Of a stretch of DNA of 64,000 nucleotides, positions 15,204 to 26,947 are shown piece by piece. The notes beneath the pieces are model-generated. The model saw only the letters and a list, made by a program, of their open reading frames with translations. It made no database searches and was not told the origin of the DNA. Within the stretch, counting starts at the first letter, position 1. The number at the start of each line of letters is the position of its first letter. Source of the stretch: Paenirhodobacter ferrireducens (lineage in GTDB: Bacteria > Pseudomonadota > Alphaproteobacteria > Rhodobacterales > Rhodobacteraceae); assembly GCF_004022265.1 (NCBI RefSeq), contig NZ_SAVB01000022.1:1-64000 (forward strand), written 5' to 3'. Position numbers and translations under genes: made by a program.

Positions 15204-16208
15204 TCAGAGCGCCTTCTCGACCTTCGCGGCCACATCGGGGGAGACCCAGGCCTTCCAGACCTCCGGATAGGTCTCGAGGAAATGATAGGCGGTGTCCTCG
15301 TTGGTGCCCTGATTGTCGGTCTGCCAGGCGAGGAACTTGCCGACCAGCTCGTTCGACCAGCTGCGGGCCTTCAGGTAATCCATCGCCACGGCATTCTTCT
15401 CGGAAAACGCCTTGGTCACCACGGTGAAGACGTCCGAGGTCGGATAGGCATTCGGCTTCGGCTCGGGGCACTCGGGCTGCGAGGTGCAGGCATCCCATTC
15501 CGCCTTGTCGTTCGGCACCCCGGCATCAAGCTTCACCATCGGATATTTGCCGAGGATCGCCGTCGGTGCCCAGTAATAGCCGAACCAGGCCTGCTTGCGC
15601 TCGTAGGCGCTGGCGATCGAACCGTCGAGCCCCGCGGCCGAGCCGGTATCGACCAGCTCGAACCCCTTCGCCTCGGCCCCATAGGCGCGGTAGAGGTTCT
15701 CGGTCGAGATCTGGCAGTTCCACCCCGACGGGCAGTTGAAAAGGGCGCCCGTCGACGGGTCCTCGGGGTTGGGGAACAGCTCTGGATGCTTGAGCGCATC
15801 CTCGACGGTCTTGAACTCGGGATGCGCCTCGGCGGTGTATTTCGGGATCCACCAGCCCTCGACGCCGCCATCCTGCAGGATGTTCGCGGTGATCACCATC
15901 CGGTCTTCCGAAACGGCGGTGTCGAGCGCGAGCTTCACCGCGTTGCCCCAAAGCTCCGGCGCGATGTCGGGGTCGCCCTTTTCGTTCATCGAGGCGAAAG
16001 TCGGCATCGTGTCGCCGGTCACCAGGGTGACATCGCAGCCATAGCCTTCCTCGAGGATGATCTTGTCGACCCAGGCCGCGACCCCGGCCGAGGCCCAGTT
16101 CATTTCCGCGATCGAGACGGTTCCGCAGCTTCCCTCATCGGCCAGGGCCGGAACGGCGGTTGCCCCGAGGCAAAGCGAAAATAGCAGAGAAAACTCCAAC
16201 TTCGTCAT
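15204..16208 (-). CDS. choX: Choline/glycine betaine-binding periplasmic protein
   Basis: The 334-residue protein delivers substrate to ChoWV. It has a Sec signal (MTKLEFSLLFSLCLGATAVPALA) and the OpuAC-type fold with several Trp/Tyr residues (AEMNWASAGVAAW, GGVEGWWIPKY, WFGYYWAP) of the kind that box quaternary ammonium groups. Four to six cysteines (GSCGTV, YGCDV, FNCPSGWNC, DACTSQPEC) suggest disulfides. ATG 16208 follows AAGGA by about 9 bases. It is the first gene of the operon. Confidence 0.92.
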   Translation of the reverse strand: MTKLEFSLLFSLCLGATAVPALADEGSCGTVSIAEMNWASAGVAAWVDKIILEEGYGCDVTLVTGDTMPTFASMNEKGDPDIAPELWGNAVKLALDTAVSEDRMVITANILQDGGVEGWWIPKYTAEAHPEFKTVEDALKHPELFPNPEDPSTGALFNCPSGWNCQISTENLYRAYGAEAKGFELVDTGSAAGLDGSIASAYERKQAWFGYYWAPTAILGKYPMVKLDAGVPNDKAEWDACTSQPECPEPKPNAYPTSDVFTVVTKAFSEKNAVAMDYLKARSWSNELVGKFLAWQTDNQGTNEDTAYHFLETYPEVWKAWVSPDVAAKVEKAL

Positions 16209-16818
16209 GACAATACTGTCCTTCGTCGTTGTGCAGCGCAAAGGAAGACCCGCCGCGGCGCTGCCCGCGACGACCCGCTGGATTAGTGAGACCCCGAATG
16301 AAGTGGCAGGATGCGCAAGGGGTCGGGAGCAACGCCCGAGGCACCGCTCCGATGCTCCACCAGGTGCACGCCAAGGGCGCAGGCGGAGCAGGGCCGGAAA
16401 AGACCGACCTCGCTCTCCTTACAGAGGTTTTGCGTTTTTGACAACCAATTGGCAAGAAAGGGCTCGAACCTGACTTGCGGCAGCGCGGTGAGCGCCGCCG
16501 ACCGGCTGGCAGTGGTCGACGGCGCACCCGGCCCTGAGCCGACACTCGACTTGGATCTGGGATGTTGCAGCGCGGCCCGCCGAACCTGCCGTTCGCCGCG
16601 CTTGCGACCCTTGGAAGCGGTTGGAAGTCGGCAGTTCGGACAATGGGTCCGGCGCAGTTCGCTACGATGGAGCTGTAAAGAACTTCGCTGCGGGGAGCTG
16701 ACGACGAAGAAGGCTTAGAATTGGAAGGTCTTCACTTCCGGTCTTCAGGACTCTATGAAATTGAGAACGGGGCCTGTTCAGGTTAGCTTTAAAAGTCTTG
16801 GTCTCAGGAGATTGTAAC
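16209..16818. other. Intergenic region, no gene recognised; probable island edge
   Basis: About 610 bases separate choX from the AT-rich orphan gene. The first part must contain the choX promoter. The rest shows no ORF with a credible start or composition, no tRNA fold and no inverted repeats of insertion-sequence type. Base composition falls sharply toward its right end, so the left border of acquired DNA probably lies here. Confidence 0.5.
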
Positions 16819-17442
16819 GTGTCAGACGTGCTCAATGCTATAGTCGCACTGGTAGGTATTATCCTTGGCTTTGCAGGGGTGGCACTTACATTCATCACAT
16901 TTTTTGCACCTGGAACTATCCAGAAATTGGCACTTAAGAACCCCAAATCCTGGGCGCGCGTCCCCTCTCAAGTTCCGGGAAATACGACATATCGTCATAG
17001 GATATATTCTGGGTTCACGATCGATGTGGATTTTTCTGAACCAGTTTCAGACAATGACTATTTCGAACCTTGGATGGATGCGCTGTACCGCCCTGATCAA
17101 CGAGCTGCATCTTACTACGTCACATTGTTCTTCAACGGTCTGCCTATGGATCGGCTTCTCTTCCTGCAATACGACGGGACGCGGAATTTTATTCCAGCTC
17201 CGATCCCGCGACACGTTGAAGGTAAGATCTACTATTCCTTTTCGCCGGAGCAGAGGAAATTTGCAGATATTGTGGGTTATGATTATTTTGACAGGTCATT
17301 TTCCGAAGTGGCAGACATTATTACGACTTCTCGATACAACCCATTGTTCTTATCGACCTATGACGATGATCTGAATGAGCGCCTTGAATCGCTAAATAAT
17401 TCAATTAACGCATTCAAGTCAAAATTTTACGATTTGAAATAG
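16819..17442 (+). CDS. AT-rich orphan membrane-anchored protein, unknown function
   Basis: This 207-residue protein has one N-terminal transmembrane helix (VALVGIILGFAGVALTFITFF, residues about 9-29) followed by a soluble domain rich in Tyr, Phe and Asp and a C-terminal coiled coil (DDLNERLESLNNSINAFKSK). GTG 16819 was chosen because CAGGAG lies 8 bases upstream; a TTG 21 bases further up lacks a site. Codon use is far more AT-rich than any neighbour. A small membrane-anchored sensor-like protein next to an integrase could be a defence or accessory gene, but no family is recognised. Confidence 0.6.
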   Translation: MSDVLNAIVALVGIILGFAGVALTFITFFAPGTIQKLALKNPKSWARVPSQVPGNTTYRHRIYSGFTIDVDFSEPVSDNDYFEPWMDALYRPDQRAASYYVTLFFNGLPMDRLLFLQYDGTRNFIPAPIPRHVEGKIYYSFSPEQRKFADIVGYDYFDRSFSEVADIITTSRYNPLFLSTYDDDLNERLESLNNSINAFKSKFYDLK

Positions 17443-17776
17443 TAGTTCAAAATATGCCCACTTGTCGAGCCAGGACTCTCCCGAGAAATGGCCTGACACT
17501 CAGCGACAACACAGAAAGCGCAGCACAAGGCTTACGGCCTGGCCGCTTCTAGGCAGCGAAGCCAGCGGATTGCTCAGCTCTCCCTGCCTATAGGTCGGGT
17601 GCGTGCGAAGATTGCCGCCCGAAGGTCCGCTTCCGCAGTGCATACGAGCGCCCATCACGCTTGCACCGACCGTCCGCTCACCGCCCTTCGCCCTTGGCTG
17701 GCTACAGTTCTACTGCCGTAGTCACCTCGTCAAATATCTCCAATATTGGTCCCGCATAGGTCCTGGATCGCCTCGA
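17443..17776. other. Non-coding stretch between orphan gene and integrase
   Basis: About 334 bases lie between two convergent genes. I find no credible ORF, RNA fold or repeat. Composition returns from AT-rich to GC-rich across it. Confidence 0.5.
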
Positions 17777-18997
17777 TCAGTTCCGGCCCATCGTGCAGTT
17801 GCCTGCGACATGATCGGCCCATCGTTGCATGAGGGCCGCGCGCTGGTCTAGGTAATCGGATCTCGCGTAAGACCGTTCTACGCGTCCGCCGATCTTGTGC
17901 CCGAGTGCAGTTTCCGCGACCTCATAGGGAGCGGATGCTGTATCCTGCACCCACGTCCGGAAGCTGGTGCGGAACCCGTGTGGCCTGCCGGCCTCGTGCA
18001 TGTCGTTGAGCACATTGATCAGCGCATTCTGCGACAGGGCTCCCTCAAGCGGACCCGGAAACAGTAGGCCGTCGACGCGGTCATTTGACAGGTGCCGAGC
18101 GGTCTCAACGATCTCTAGCGCCGCTTTCGATAGGGGGACGCGGAAGGCTTCGGCCGCCCGGAGGGTTCCCTTGATCCGCTCGGGCGGGACCGTCCAGACA
18201 GTTCCGTCGATCTCGCTGAGCCGAGCGCCGCGGGCTGCATCGGAGCGAACGGCTGTCAGTATGAGGAACCGCAGGCATGCCCGGCCCGAAGTGTCTCCGT
18301 GCAGCCGTTGGAACAGCGCGGGAATGTCCTGCCAGGGCGTGGCCTCGATGTGCTGATGCTTGATGTGAAGATCCCCAAGCATCTCGCGGGCTGCCTCGAT
18401 CGTCGCTGGGTCCACACGGTGGCCGATGGCACGCGCTTTGCGGAAAACTAGGCGCAGCCGGGCAAATGCCTTGACCGCCACAGTCGGCTTGCTGTGCCAG
18501 ATCGGCGAAAGCGCGCGGACGAAATCGGATGCGGCGAGAGACGACGCAGGCCGGGCGCCGAGAGTGGGGAGAATATGCACTCGGATCGGAGAGAGCCAAC
18601 GCCCGGACTCCCCGTTGTCTTTCAGTGTGGCCTTGCGTGCGTCGAAGACCAGCGCAACCAGATCCTCAAGCGTTGGGTTGCTCCGCGCAGCTTCCGCAGC
18701 CGCCGTGTTCTTCTCTTGTGTCCGCACGGCGATCGGATCGCGCCCTGAGGCCCGAACGGCGGCCCAACGGTCCCGCTCCTTGCGCGCTTGCGCCAGAGAA
18801 ACTGCAGAAAGGGCCCCAAGGCCCATGTCACGGCGGCGGCCTGCGAAGGTGAAGCGGTAGATCCATTTCCCGCCATCCTCTGTTCGGTGTAGGTATAGAC
18901 CACCGCCGTCTCCATAGAGGCCGGGGGCCGCATTCTTGATCTTTATCGCTGTAAGTTTGTCTTTTGCCGCCACTGCGAGCCCCACACTTAGCCCCAC
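17777..18997 (-). CDS. P4-type tyrosine integrase
   Basis: This 406-residue recombinase mediates site-specific integration and excision. Residues about 10-95 form the DUF4102-type arm-binding domain (LTAIKIKNAAPGLYGDGGGL). The catalytic residues are present: R251 (LTAVRSDAARG), H340-x-x-R343 (PHGFRTSF), H367 (ALGHKIGG) and nucleophile Y377 (VERSYARSD). The GTG at 18997 is the longest start; GTG 18973 gives VAAKDKLTAI and is closer to typical family N-termini. A decayed paralogue occurs at about 22690-22900. P4-type integrases usually target tRNA genes, but none is seen here. Confidence 0.93.
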   Translation of the reverse strand: MGLSVGLAVAAKDKLTAIKIKNAAPGLYGDGGGLYLHRTEDGGKWIYRFTFAGRRRDMGLGALSAVSLAQARKERDRWAAVRASGRDPIAVRTQEKNTAAAEAARSNPTLEDLVALVFDARKATLKDNGESGRWLSPIRVHILPTLGARPASSLAASDFVRALSPIWHSKPTVAVKAFARLRLVFRKARAIGHRVDPATIEAAREMLGDLHIKHQHIEATPWQDIPALFQRLHGDTSGRACLRFLILTAVRSDAARGARLSEIDGTVWTVPPERIKGTLRAAEAFRVPLSKAALEIVETARHLSNDRVDGLLFPGPLEGALSQNALINVLNDMHEAGRPHGFRTSFRTWVQDTASAPYEVAETALGHKIGGRVERSYARSDYLDQRAALMQRWADHVAGNCTMGRN

Positions 18998-19303
18998 ATT
19001 ATGCGTGCGCTGTTTATCTCTTTTTAGCGACGAGGTGAGACGTTTTTTCCTTTAATTTGTTGGCCTTATCTCATGTTTTGGGGCGTCAGGCAACGGCGCG
19101 CGACATCCGTATGATGCCCTCCGTCGGCACCAGTTTCTCAATTCAGTGTATTCAGATTGTTTTCGATGTGCGGGGCGGGCTGACCCCACACTCATATTGT
19201 GCCGGAAGGCATCTCCCCGTCTGCGTTCACGCGGTTGCCGCGTTGCCGGGGGAGGGAGAACCCGCCGCGCACCGCAGCCCTGACGGGCACTGAGGAGACG
19301 TGG
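18998..19303. other. Intergenic region upstream of integrase
   Basis: About 306 bases. The first 80 are AT-rich (TTTATCTCTTTTTAGCG and TTTTTTCCTTTAATTTG) and should hold the integrase promoter and, in P4-type islands, possibly arm-type sites. I see no tRNA, direct repeat or ORF with a good start. Confidence 0.45.
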
Positions 19304-21505
19304 TCACGCCGGTCTAGGCAGGTTGTAACGGTGCAAGAACCTCTGCGAATAGACGGAACGCGGCGCGGTGACGGCCCTCCAGGCCTCAAGAAATTCTGGC
19401 GGCATCGCCAGATCCGTGGCCGCCCGCAGATGTGGATAGAGCGCGAAAGCCTGCGCCTGAGAATCCGCGGTGACATTCGACAGATAGCGCTCGGCATTGC
19501 CGGTGAAAATGACATCCGGGCGGATCAGCGTCACCATCTCGGGATGCAGGAAACGGGTGCGCAGGCAGATCACGCGGGTAAAGACCATGCTCAGGTGCTG
19601 CAACATCATCCGGAAGAATGAATCGCCGAAGAGCAGGGCAGTCCGGTCATGCGCGGCCTCGGGGCTGATCAGGATATCCACCAGCCCATCGTTGAAACCG
19701 CTCGAATTGCGAAAAGCGGTGACCGGCCAGTCGGGATCGAGGACGACACCATCCTGAAACAGCCGGGGGGTGAATTTGGCGCCAAGATCCCCTGCCCACC
19801 GCTGCGCCTTGACGATCCGCCGTTCCACGCGCGTCAGGCTCTCCTCGGCCTGGATCCCGGTGGCCGAAAGCATCATCCGCAGCACCGCCAGAGATCCATG
19901 ATCGGTCATATGCGTGTCGAGCGGCAGGAAGGGGGCGCGCTGCTCGTCCCGTAACCTGTCCGCCGGATACAGCACATAGGGCCGCAATTCAGGATCGAGG
20001 GGAGCGAGATAGGCATCCCCAAGCCGGTGGACAGGCCCGATCGGAAAGGCTTCCGTCATCACCGATTGCTTGTCAGGAAAGATCACATGGAGATAGGGGA
20101 TCCCCTGGCCGCGCGCGATGCTTGCCCGCTCGGCAAGATTGCCGGCAAAGGTCGCGAGCGAGGTGGGAGTGGGCGCCAGTTTGCCCGTCACATATTGCAA
20201 GACCGAAAGATTGCCGCCGACCAGGAACGCGACGTTATCCTTGGTGAGCAATGCATCACCTTCGATGCGGTAGGCCTTCGACGCCGCATCTGGTTGCGGG
20301 GCCGTTGTGGCGACATCCAGATTTTTCGCGGCAATGGCCTGGGCATAGCGTCCTGTCGTGTCTGCGGCCAGGATCTTCGCGCCGTTCCGCCTGTGGAATT
20401 TCAAGATCTGGTCTGGCAGAAGGTGATTTCCGTTGATGGCTGTCATCAGCGCTTCAAACCAGTGACCTGAAATGCTCCCGGTAGTTAGGCGCTGCTCGAT
20501 CAACCGGATCAACTCATCGGAGTTGCGGGTGAGCAAGGCGAGTTGAAGCAACTGTTGCGTGAAATCTCCGGCGACGAGGGGGGCGTCGCGCAGCTTGACG
20601 AACAGAGCGGCAGCTTCTTCGACCTTACGTGCCCGAACGAGATTTGCGGTGTGGATATGAAGCGTCAGTGTGGCAATTGCAGTCGCTAGCCGCCGGCCAG
20701 AGCGTCGTTCCGACTCCAAAAGCGCTACAGCTTTGCCAGACATCGTGGCCGCACGTTGATGGTTGCCTCTGCGGGAGAGGACACCTGCCGCTCCCGTCAG
20801 GGCAACAGAGGAGCCGCTTCGACGCGAGCGGACGGATTGCAAAAACGCATCCCGGTCAAATCTGCCGGCCAGAACATTTCGAACGGTGTCGCTGAGCAGG
20901 CCGCATTCCAGCAGCATGCGCATGGCCGCATGATCCGAAAACCGCACGGGGATGCAGTGGATGTCGGCGGCAACAGCGGCGATCATGCGTGCGTGCCGAT
21001 CATCTTCGATATGTGCCGGATCATGAAACAGCCAGGTCGGGGTGCTCAGTCCGGCGTCCAGCCAACGATCGTCGAACGTCTTGATCCGGCGCCGATCCGC
21101 CATCCAACGCGGCTCGAAATCGGCGCGGGAAAGATCGACGCTGGCCTGCGGATACATGCTGAGCGCGCCCTCAGCATCGAGCCGGTCGGCGAACATCAGT
21201 GCCCCCGTGCCCCCCATGCTGGCGCCATAGGTCCAGAGCGCGCGCGTGCCCCGCCTGTCCCTGATCGCCTGCAGGACCTCCTCCATTTCGTCCAACTGCC
21301 ACCAGTGGTTCCATTTCGCGACGACATGGAACACGGAGATGCCCGATTTGCGGAAGAACTCCTGGCCAAAGCCTGCATTCGGATGAGCCGGCCCGGGGCG
21401 CGGTGCGCCGAGACGCGGCGAGAAGGTCACCACCACCTGTTCGGACTGATCGATCGGAACAGAGTGCAAGGAAAGGTTGTCATTCTCGAACAGGATGGTG
21501 GTCAT
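19304..21505 (-). CDS. Alpha/beta-hydrolase-like and AlgX-like SGNH two-domain protein
   Basis: The 733-residue protein seems to combine two esterase-type domains. Residues 1-230 look like an alpha/beta hydrolase with a nucleophile elbow GASMGG (S96). Residues about 230-420 are helical, TPR-like. Residues about 430-733 resemble the AlgX/AlgJ SGNH acetyltransferase domain: D530-T-H532 and GDSF with S629, a D-to-S spacing of 99 against about 95 in AlgX. AlgX-type domains O-acetylate exopolysaccharides in the periplasm, but no signal peptide is present here, so the site of action is unclear. ATG 21505 overlaps the upstream small ORF stop by ATGA, implying coupling. It may modify a cell-surface glycan or small molecule made with the neighbouring genes. 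Confidence 0.75.
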   Translation of the reverse strand: MTTILFENDNLSLHSVPIDQSEQVVVTFSPRLGAPRPGPAHPNAGFGQEFFRKSGISVFHVVAKWNHWWQLDEMEEVLQAIRDRRGTRALWTYGASMGGTGALMFADRLDAEGALSMYPQASVDLSRADFEPRWMADRRRIKTFDDRWLDAGLSTPTWLFHDPAHIEDDRHARMIAAVAADIHCIPVRFSDHAAMRMLLECGLLSDTVRNVLAGRFDRDAFLQSVRSRRSGSSVALTGAAGVLSRRGNHQRAATMSGKAVALLESERRSGRRLATAIATLTLHIHTANLVRARKVEEAAALFVKLRDAPLVAGDFTQQLLQLALLTRNSDELIRLIEQRLTTGSISGHWFEALMTAINGNHLLPDQILKFHRRNGAKILAADTTGRYAQAIAAKNLDVATTAPQPDAASKAYRIEGDALLTKDNVAFLVGGNLSVLQYVTGKLAPTPTSLATFAGNLAERASIARGQGIPYLHVIFPDKQSVMTEAFPIGPVHRLGDAYLAPLDPELRPYVLYPADRLRDEQRAPFLPLDTHMTDHGSLAVLRMMLSATGIQAEESLTRVERRIVKAQRWAGDLGAKFTPRLFQDGVVLDPDWPVTAFRNSSGFNDGLVDILISPEAAHDRTALLFGDSFFRMMLQHLSMVFTRVICLRTRFLHPEMVTLIRPDVIFTGNAERYLSNVTADSQAQAFALYPHLRAATDLAMPPEFLEAWRAVTAPRSVYSQRFLHRYNLPRPA

Positions 21506-21813
21506 TGCGCGGCCCCTCCGGTCGCCATGCCAAGGCGCCGGGCGAGTCTTCCGGCGCGCGGCCGATCCTTTCGGCCGGGGACCGGGCGCAACGGGTGCGC
21601 AGAGATCGGGCCACGGGTGCGGGATGCCGGCGCCGCGGCAGGCCGGGACCCGGTGCGGCGCTGGACCCTGCCGGCACGTGCCAGATCGTCCATTTCGCCG
21701 CGGCGGGGGAAGGGGGCGATCGCGATTGCATCCGCCTTTGCCAAAGGCGCGAGGCACCGTGACCGGACCCGGGGAAATACCGCCAGTTCCTTGAAATGAT
21801 CGAGAATATCCAA
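21502..21813 (-). CDS. Small TTG-start ORF coupled to the SGNH gene, unknown function
   Basis: The 103-residue product begins with TTG, but AGGAGGG sits 6 bases upstream, the strongest ribosome-binding site in the area, and its stop overlaps the next start as ATGA. The N-terminus (MDILDHFKELAVFPRVRSR) looks natural; the C-terminal half is Arg/Pro-rich and looks less like a folded protein, so a frame error or leader-peptide role is possible. No family recognised. Confidence 0.45.
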   Translation of the reverse strand: MDILDHFKELAVFPRVRSRCLAPLAKADAIAIAPFPRRGEMDDLARAGRVQRRTGSRPAAAPASRTRGPISAHPLRPVPGRKDRPRAGRLARRLGMATGGAAQ

Positions 21814-22150
21814 GACGAACCCTCCTGCAATCGGGGCAAGGATGGCCTGTTTTCTGCGGCTTGGCCATGGTCTTCGCGGCGATATGTTGATCTTTGGAGA
21901 ATTTCCGGATCGCCGGGCTCAGGCTCTCGGTGGCGGCGATCCCCGGAGCTCCGGGCGGCGCTGACGATCTCCCTTGCGGTCGGGGCGGTGCGCTGGCGCG
22001 AGGCCGGCGCACCATGCCCGGAGGGCCCCGTCAGCCCCGGGCGGCGGGATCTGGCCGTCACCCGGGAGAGAGGATGACGCCCATCTGTTTTCCGCTCCGG
22101 TTCCGTGGCATTGCTCTTCTTGAACTGACACATGTCGCCGGGAAATCGCG
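21814..22150. other. Divergent intergenic region
   Basis: About 337 bases separate the leftward TTG ORF and the rightward secreted-protein gene, so it should carry two promoters. I see no clear sigma-70 boxes, palindromes or small genes in it. Confidence 0.4.
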
Positions 22151-22636
22151 ATGCGCACCTCCCTTCTTCTTCTTGCCGCCCTCTGTGCGCTTGCCGCGCC
22201 AGCCCTGCCTGCGGGGGCGCAATTTGCCACGCTGCCGCCCTCCGACGCTCCAATGAGCTTTTCGCCGGCGCAATGCAGCGCACTGCGGGAAATCGAGGGC
22301 GGGGTGGCGACCCGGCCGGCGGCCGAAATCGAGCGGATCGGTGCCGTTCTGGAGGCGAACCAGAACGCCGATCCCGTCGAGGCGGCGCGGGTTTCGGGAC
22401 TGTCCGTGCCGACGGTTGCGACGATGGGAGCGCTGAACCCGCAGCAGGGCATGGCCTTCTCCCTGGTGTTCGGCTCCATGCTGCGGCAGTATCATCCTGA
22501 CCTGCTGCTCAAGGTGCTGCGCGAGCGCGGCCCGCTTGGTCAGGTGCCCGACGTTTCCGACAGCCCGCTCGGGATGACCCTTCTGGACGGCATGCTGGAC
22601 ACCGCGCAGCAGAACTACCTGATGCAGTGTTCCTGA
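22151..22636 (+). CDS. Secreted protein, unknown function
   Basis: The 161-residue protein has a clear Sec signal peptide (MRTSLLLLAALCALAAPALP, cleavage near residue 23) and a helical mature domain with two cysteines (SPAQCSALRE and the C-terminal LMQCS) that may pair. It is isolated, transcribed opposite to the flanking minus-strand genes, and ends where the integrase remnant begins. The host codon usage suggests it is not recently acquired. No family recognised. Confidence 0.65.
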   Translation: MRTSLLLLAALCALAAPALPAGAQFATLPPSDAPMSFSPAQCSALREIEGGVATRPAAEIERIGAVLEANQNADPVEAARVSGLSVPTVATMGALNPQQGMAFSLVFGSMLRQYHPDLLLKVLRERGPLGQVPDVSDSPLGMTLLDGMLDTAQQNYLMQCS

Positions 22637-22689
22637 AGAGGGCAGGGGCGTCCCGTCTTCGAAGCGGTTTCGCCTGCCCGGGGGCGGCC

Positions 22690-22900
22690 CGGCTTAGCAG
22701 GAGCGCGGTGCGTCGGGTCAGGCAGTCGGGGCTTGCCCCGGACCGTTCCGCCGATCCGCCGATCCTGTGCCCGAGCGCGGGAGCGTACCCCGCGCCGGGC
22801 CATGGCTGCCAGGTGCGGCACCGAAGTCCTGAAACGGCAGCGCAAGCCCTGCGGCCTCCCGGCGTCGGGATGCCGTTGAGCCCGGCAACCGCTGCGCGAT
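22690..22900 (-). pseudogene. Decayed P4-type integrase C-terminus
   Basis: On the minus strand this stretch still encodes ALGHRIGGSAERS followed by CLTRRTALL, aligning with ALGHKIGGRVERS and YLDQRAALM around the catalytic His and Tyr of the intact integrase at 17777-18997. Upstream, LNGIPTPGGR and a CRTW segment align with LNDMHEAGRP and FRTW. At DNA level CCGCCGATC, TGTGCCCGAG and GCCGTTGAG-type matches recur in the same order. The catalytic Tyr and H-x-x-R positions are lost, and no start or full frame remains. It is the scar of a second element. Confidence 0.75.
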
Positions 22901-22939
22901 GCCCGGGCGGGCCGCCGGTCGGCCCCCCCGGGGGGGCGG

Positions 22940-25749
<2,810 letters not shown>

Positions 25750-25753
<4 letters not shown>

Positions 25754-26742
25754 CGCAGGGCTCCGCGTGCCGCGGCGATCGCCGCCAGAACGGTGCGATC
25801 CGGCGTTGCCTGCCACAGCGCGCAGCCGGCGCCGAGGGTGAAGCCGCGACCCCGCATCCGCGCCAGCAGCCGTGCCGTTTCGGTCGCCATCGTTTCGGCC
25901 GTCAGGCTGGCCAGCTCGGAGGGCGCCATCCCGCCGCTTAGCAAGACCTCGGGCCCGGCCCGCCGCCCCTCGTCGAGTGCGGGGTTGGCGTCGAAGGCAA
26001 AATGGACGGTGGTGCCGGGGAAGGCGTCGAGCAGGGTGGCCGGAAGTCCCTCCCCATGCAGATGCACGACGTTCAGGCTGTCCGGGCCCGCGGCGGCGAG
26101 GCAGCTCAGTCCCTCGGGCAGGCCCATCGTGAAAAAGCTGTCGCCCGGGCTTTCGTGCGCGCCGGCGTGCTGCACCGCAAGGAAGATGCCGTCGACGCCC
26201 GCTTCCCTGAACAGCCCGACGATGCGACGGGTCCGCTCGGTCAGGGCGGCGAGCGCGATGGACAGGGCCTCGGGGCAGTCCCGGCGATGGTCTTGCCAGT
26301 GCGCGCCCGCGAGGATGCGCAGCTGAAACAGCGGGTCGAAGATCGACTGCAGGACCGGGATATGCGCGGGCACGCGGGCGCGGACCAGCCGGGCGGCCTT
26401 GAGATGCTCCGCGAGATGCCGCTCCTCGGGCCGGCTCTCGGCAAGGCGCAGCCAGTCTTCGGCGGTGCTGACCGGGCCGGCGCCGAATATCCGCCGGCCG
26501 ATCGGATCGCCGGTCCAGCTGTCCGTCTGCCCGAGGTCGCGCAGTTGGAAACTCGAGGCGGGGGTGATCTTCACCAGATCGCAGTCGAAGCGGGCCTGAA
26601 AGGCGCAGGTCGCGTCGGCGAGCCGCTCCCCTTGCTGATCCGCAACGGGATGGTGCTGCCAGAACGCGACCGGAACCGCGGCCCCGTGCCTGCCCTGCCT
26701 GGCCTGTTCGACCAGCTCCAGATAGCGCTGTTTCGCCAACAT
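25750..26742 (-). CDS. Uroporphyrinogen decarboxylase-fold protein
   Basis: The 330-residue protein follows the UroD superfamily pattern: an N-terminal VPVAFWQHHPVAD segment, FDCDLVKITPASSFQLRDLG near residues 52-71, and a C-terminal LSGGMAPSELASLTAETMAT barrel end. True HemE decarboxylates uroporphyrinogen III, but relatives are corrinoid methyltransferases or act in natural-product pathways. The coupling by GTGA overlap to the NRPS-like gene and the absence of other haem genes argue against a housekeeping HemE. The substrate is unknown. It is the first gene of the minus-strand set. Confidence 0.75.
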
Positions 26743-26815
26743 CGTTCAGCTATCCCTGTCAGCGGCCGGTGCGAAAAATGGTCGGCATCGGCGGAACTGT
26801 GACCGGGTGAAAATT

Positions 26816-26851
26816 GCACAGGGTGGCAGCGTGCACAACCGCCACCTGTGC
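26816..26851. promoter_or_regulatory. Inverted repeat upstream of UroD-like gene
   Basis: GCACAGGGTGGC and GCCACCTGTGC pair with one bulged base around a 13-base spacer. It lies about 75 bases before the UroD-like start and away from the next gene's terminator. It could be an operator or an attenuator hairpin for the UroD-NRPS operon. Confidence 0.4.
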
Positions 26852-26898
26852 GCTGCAGGGGCCGTCGGAAGAGGTCGCGTCGCGCTGGCGGAACGGCA

Positions 26899-26924
26899 AA
26901 AGCCCGCCACGAGGGGCGGGCTTT
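26899..26924 (-). terminator. Intrinsic terminator of the glycine-zipper lipoprotein gene
   Basis: AAAGCCCGCC pairs with GGCGGGCTTT around a 6-base loop. On the minus strand it is followed by TTTTG, so it terminates leftward transcription from 27388. The A/T flanks could also make it act on the plus strand. Confidence 0.7.
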
Positions 26925-26947
26925 CGGGGCGGGCAGGGCGCGCGCGA

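Larger units (their letters stand above)
16819..18997. mobile_element. Remnant genomic island with P4-type integrase
   Basis: An AT-rich orphan membrane protein gene, 330 bases of non-coding sequence and a complete tyrosine integrase lie between host choX and the next gene block. The mixed composition and integrase mark this as acquired DNA. No tRNA or clear direct repeat was found, so the ends are approximate. Confidence 0.55.

Noticed and set aside
16445-16500. tRNA-like segment with CTCGAACC near the island edge
   Set aside because: It resembles a T-loop in reverse complement, but the flanking arms do not pair and no acceptor or anticodon stem can be drawn.
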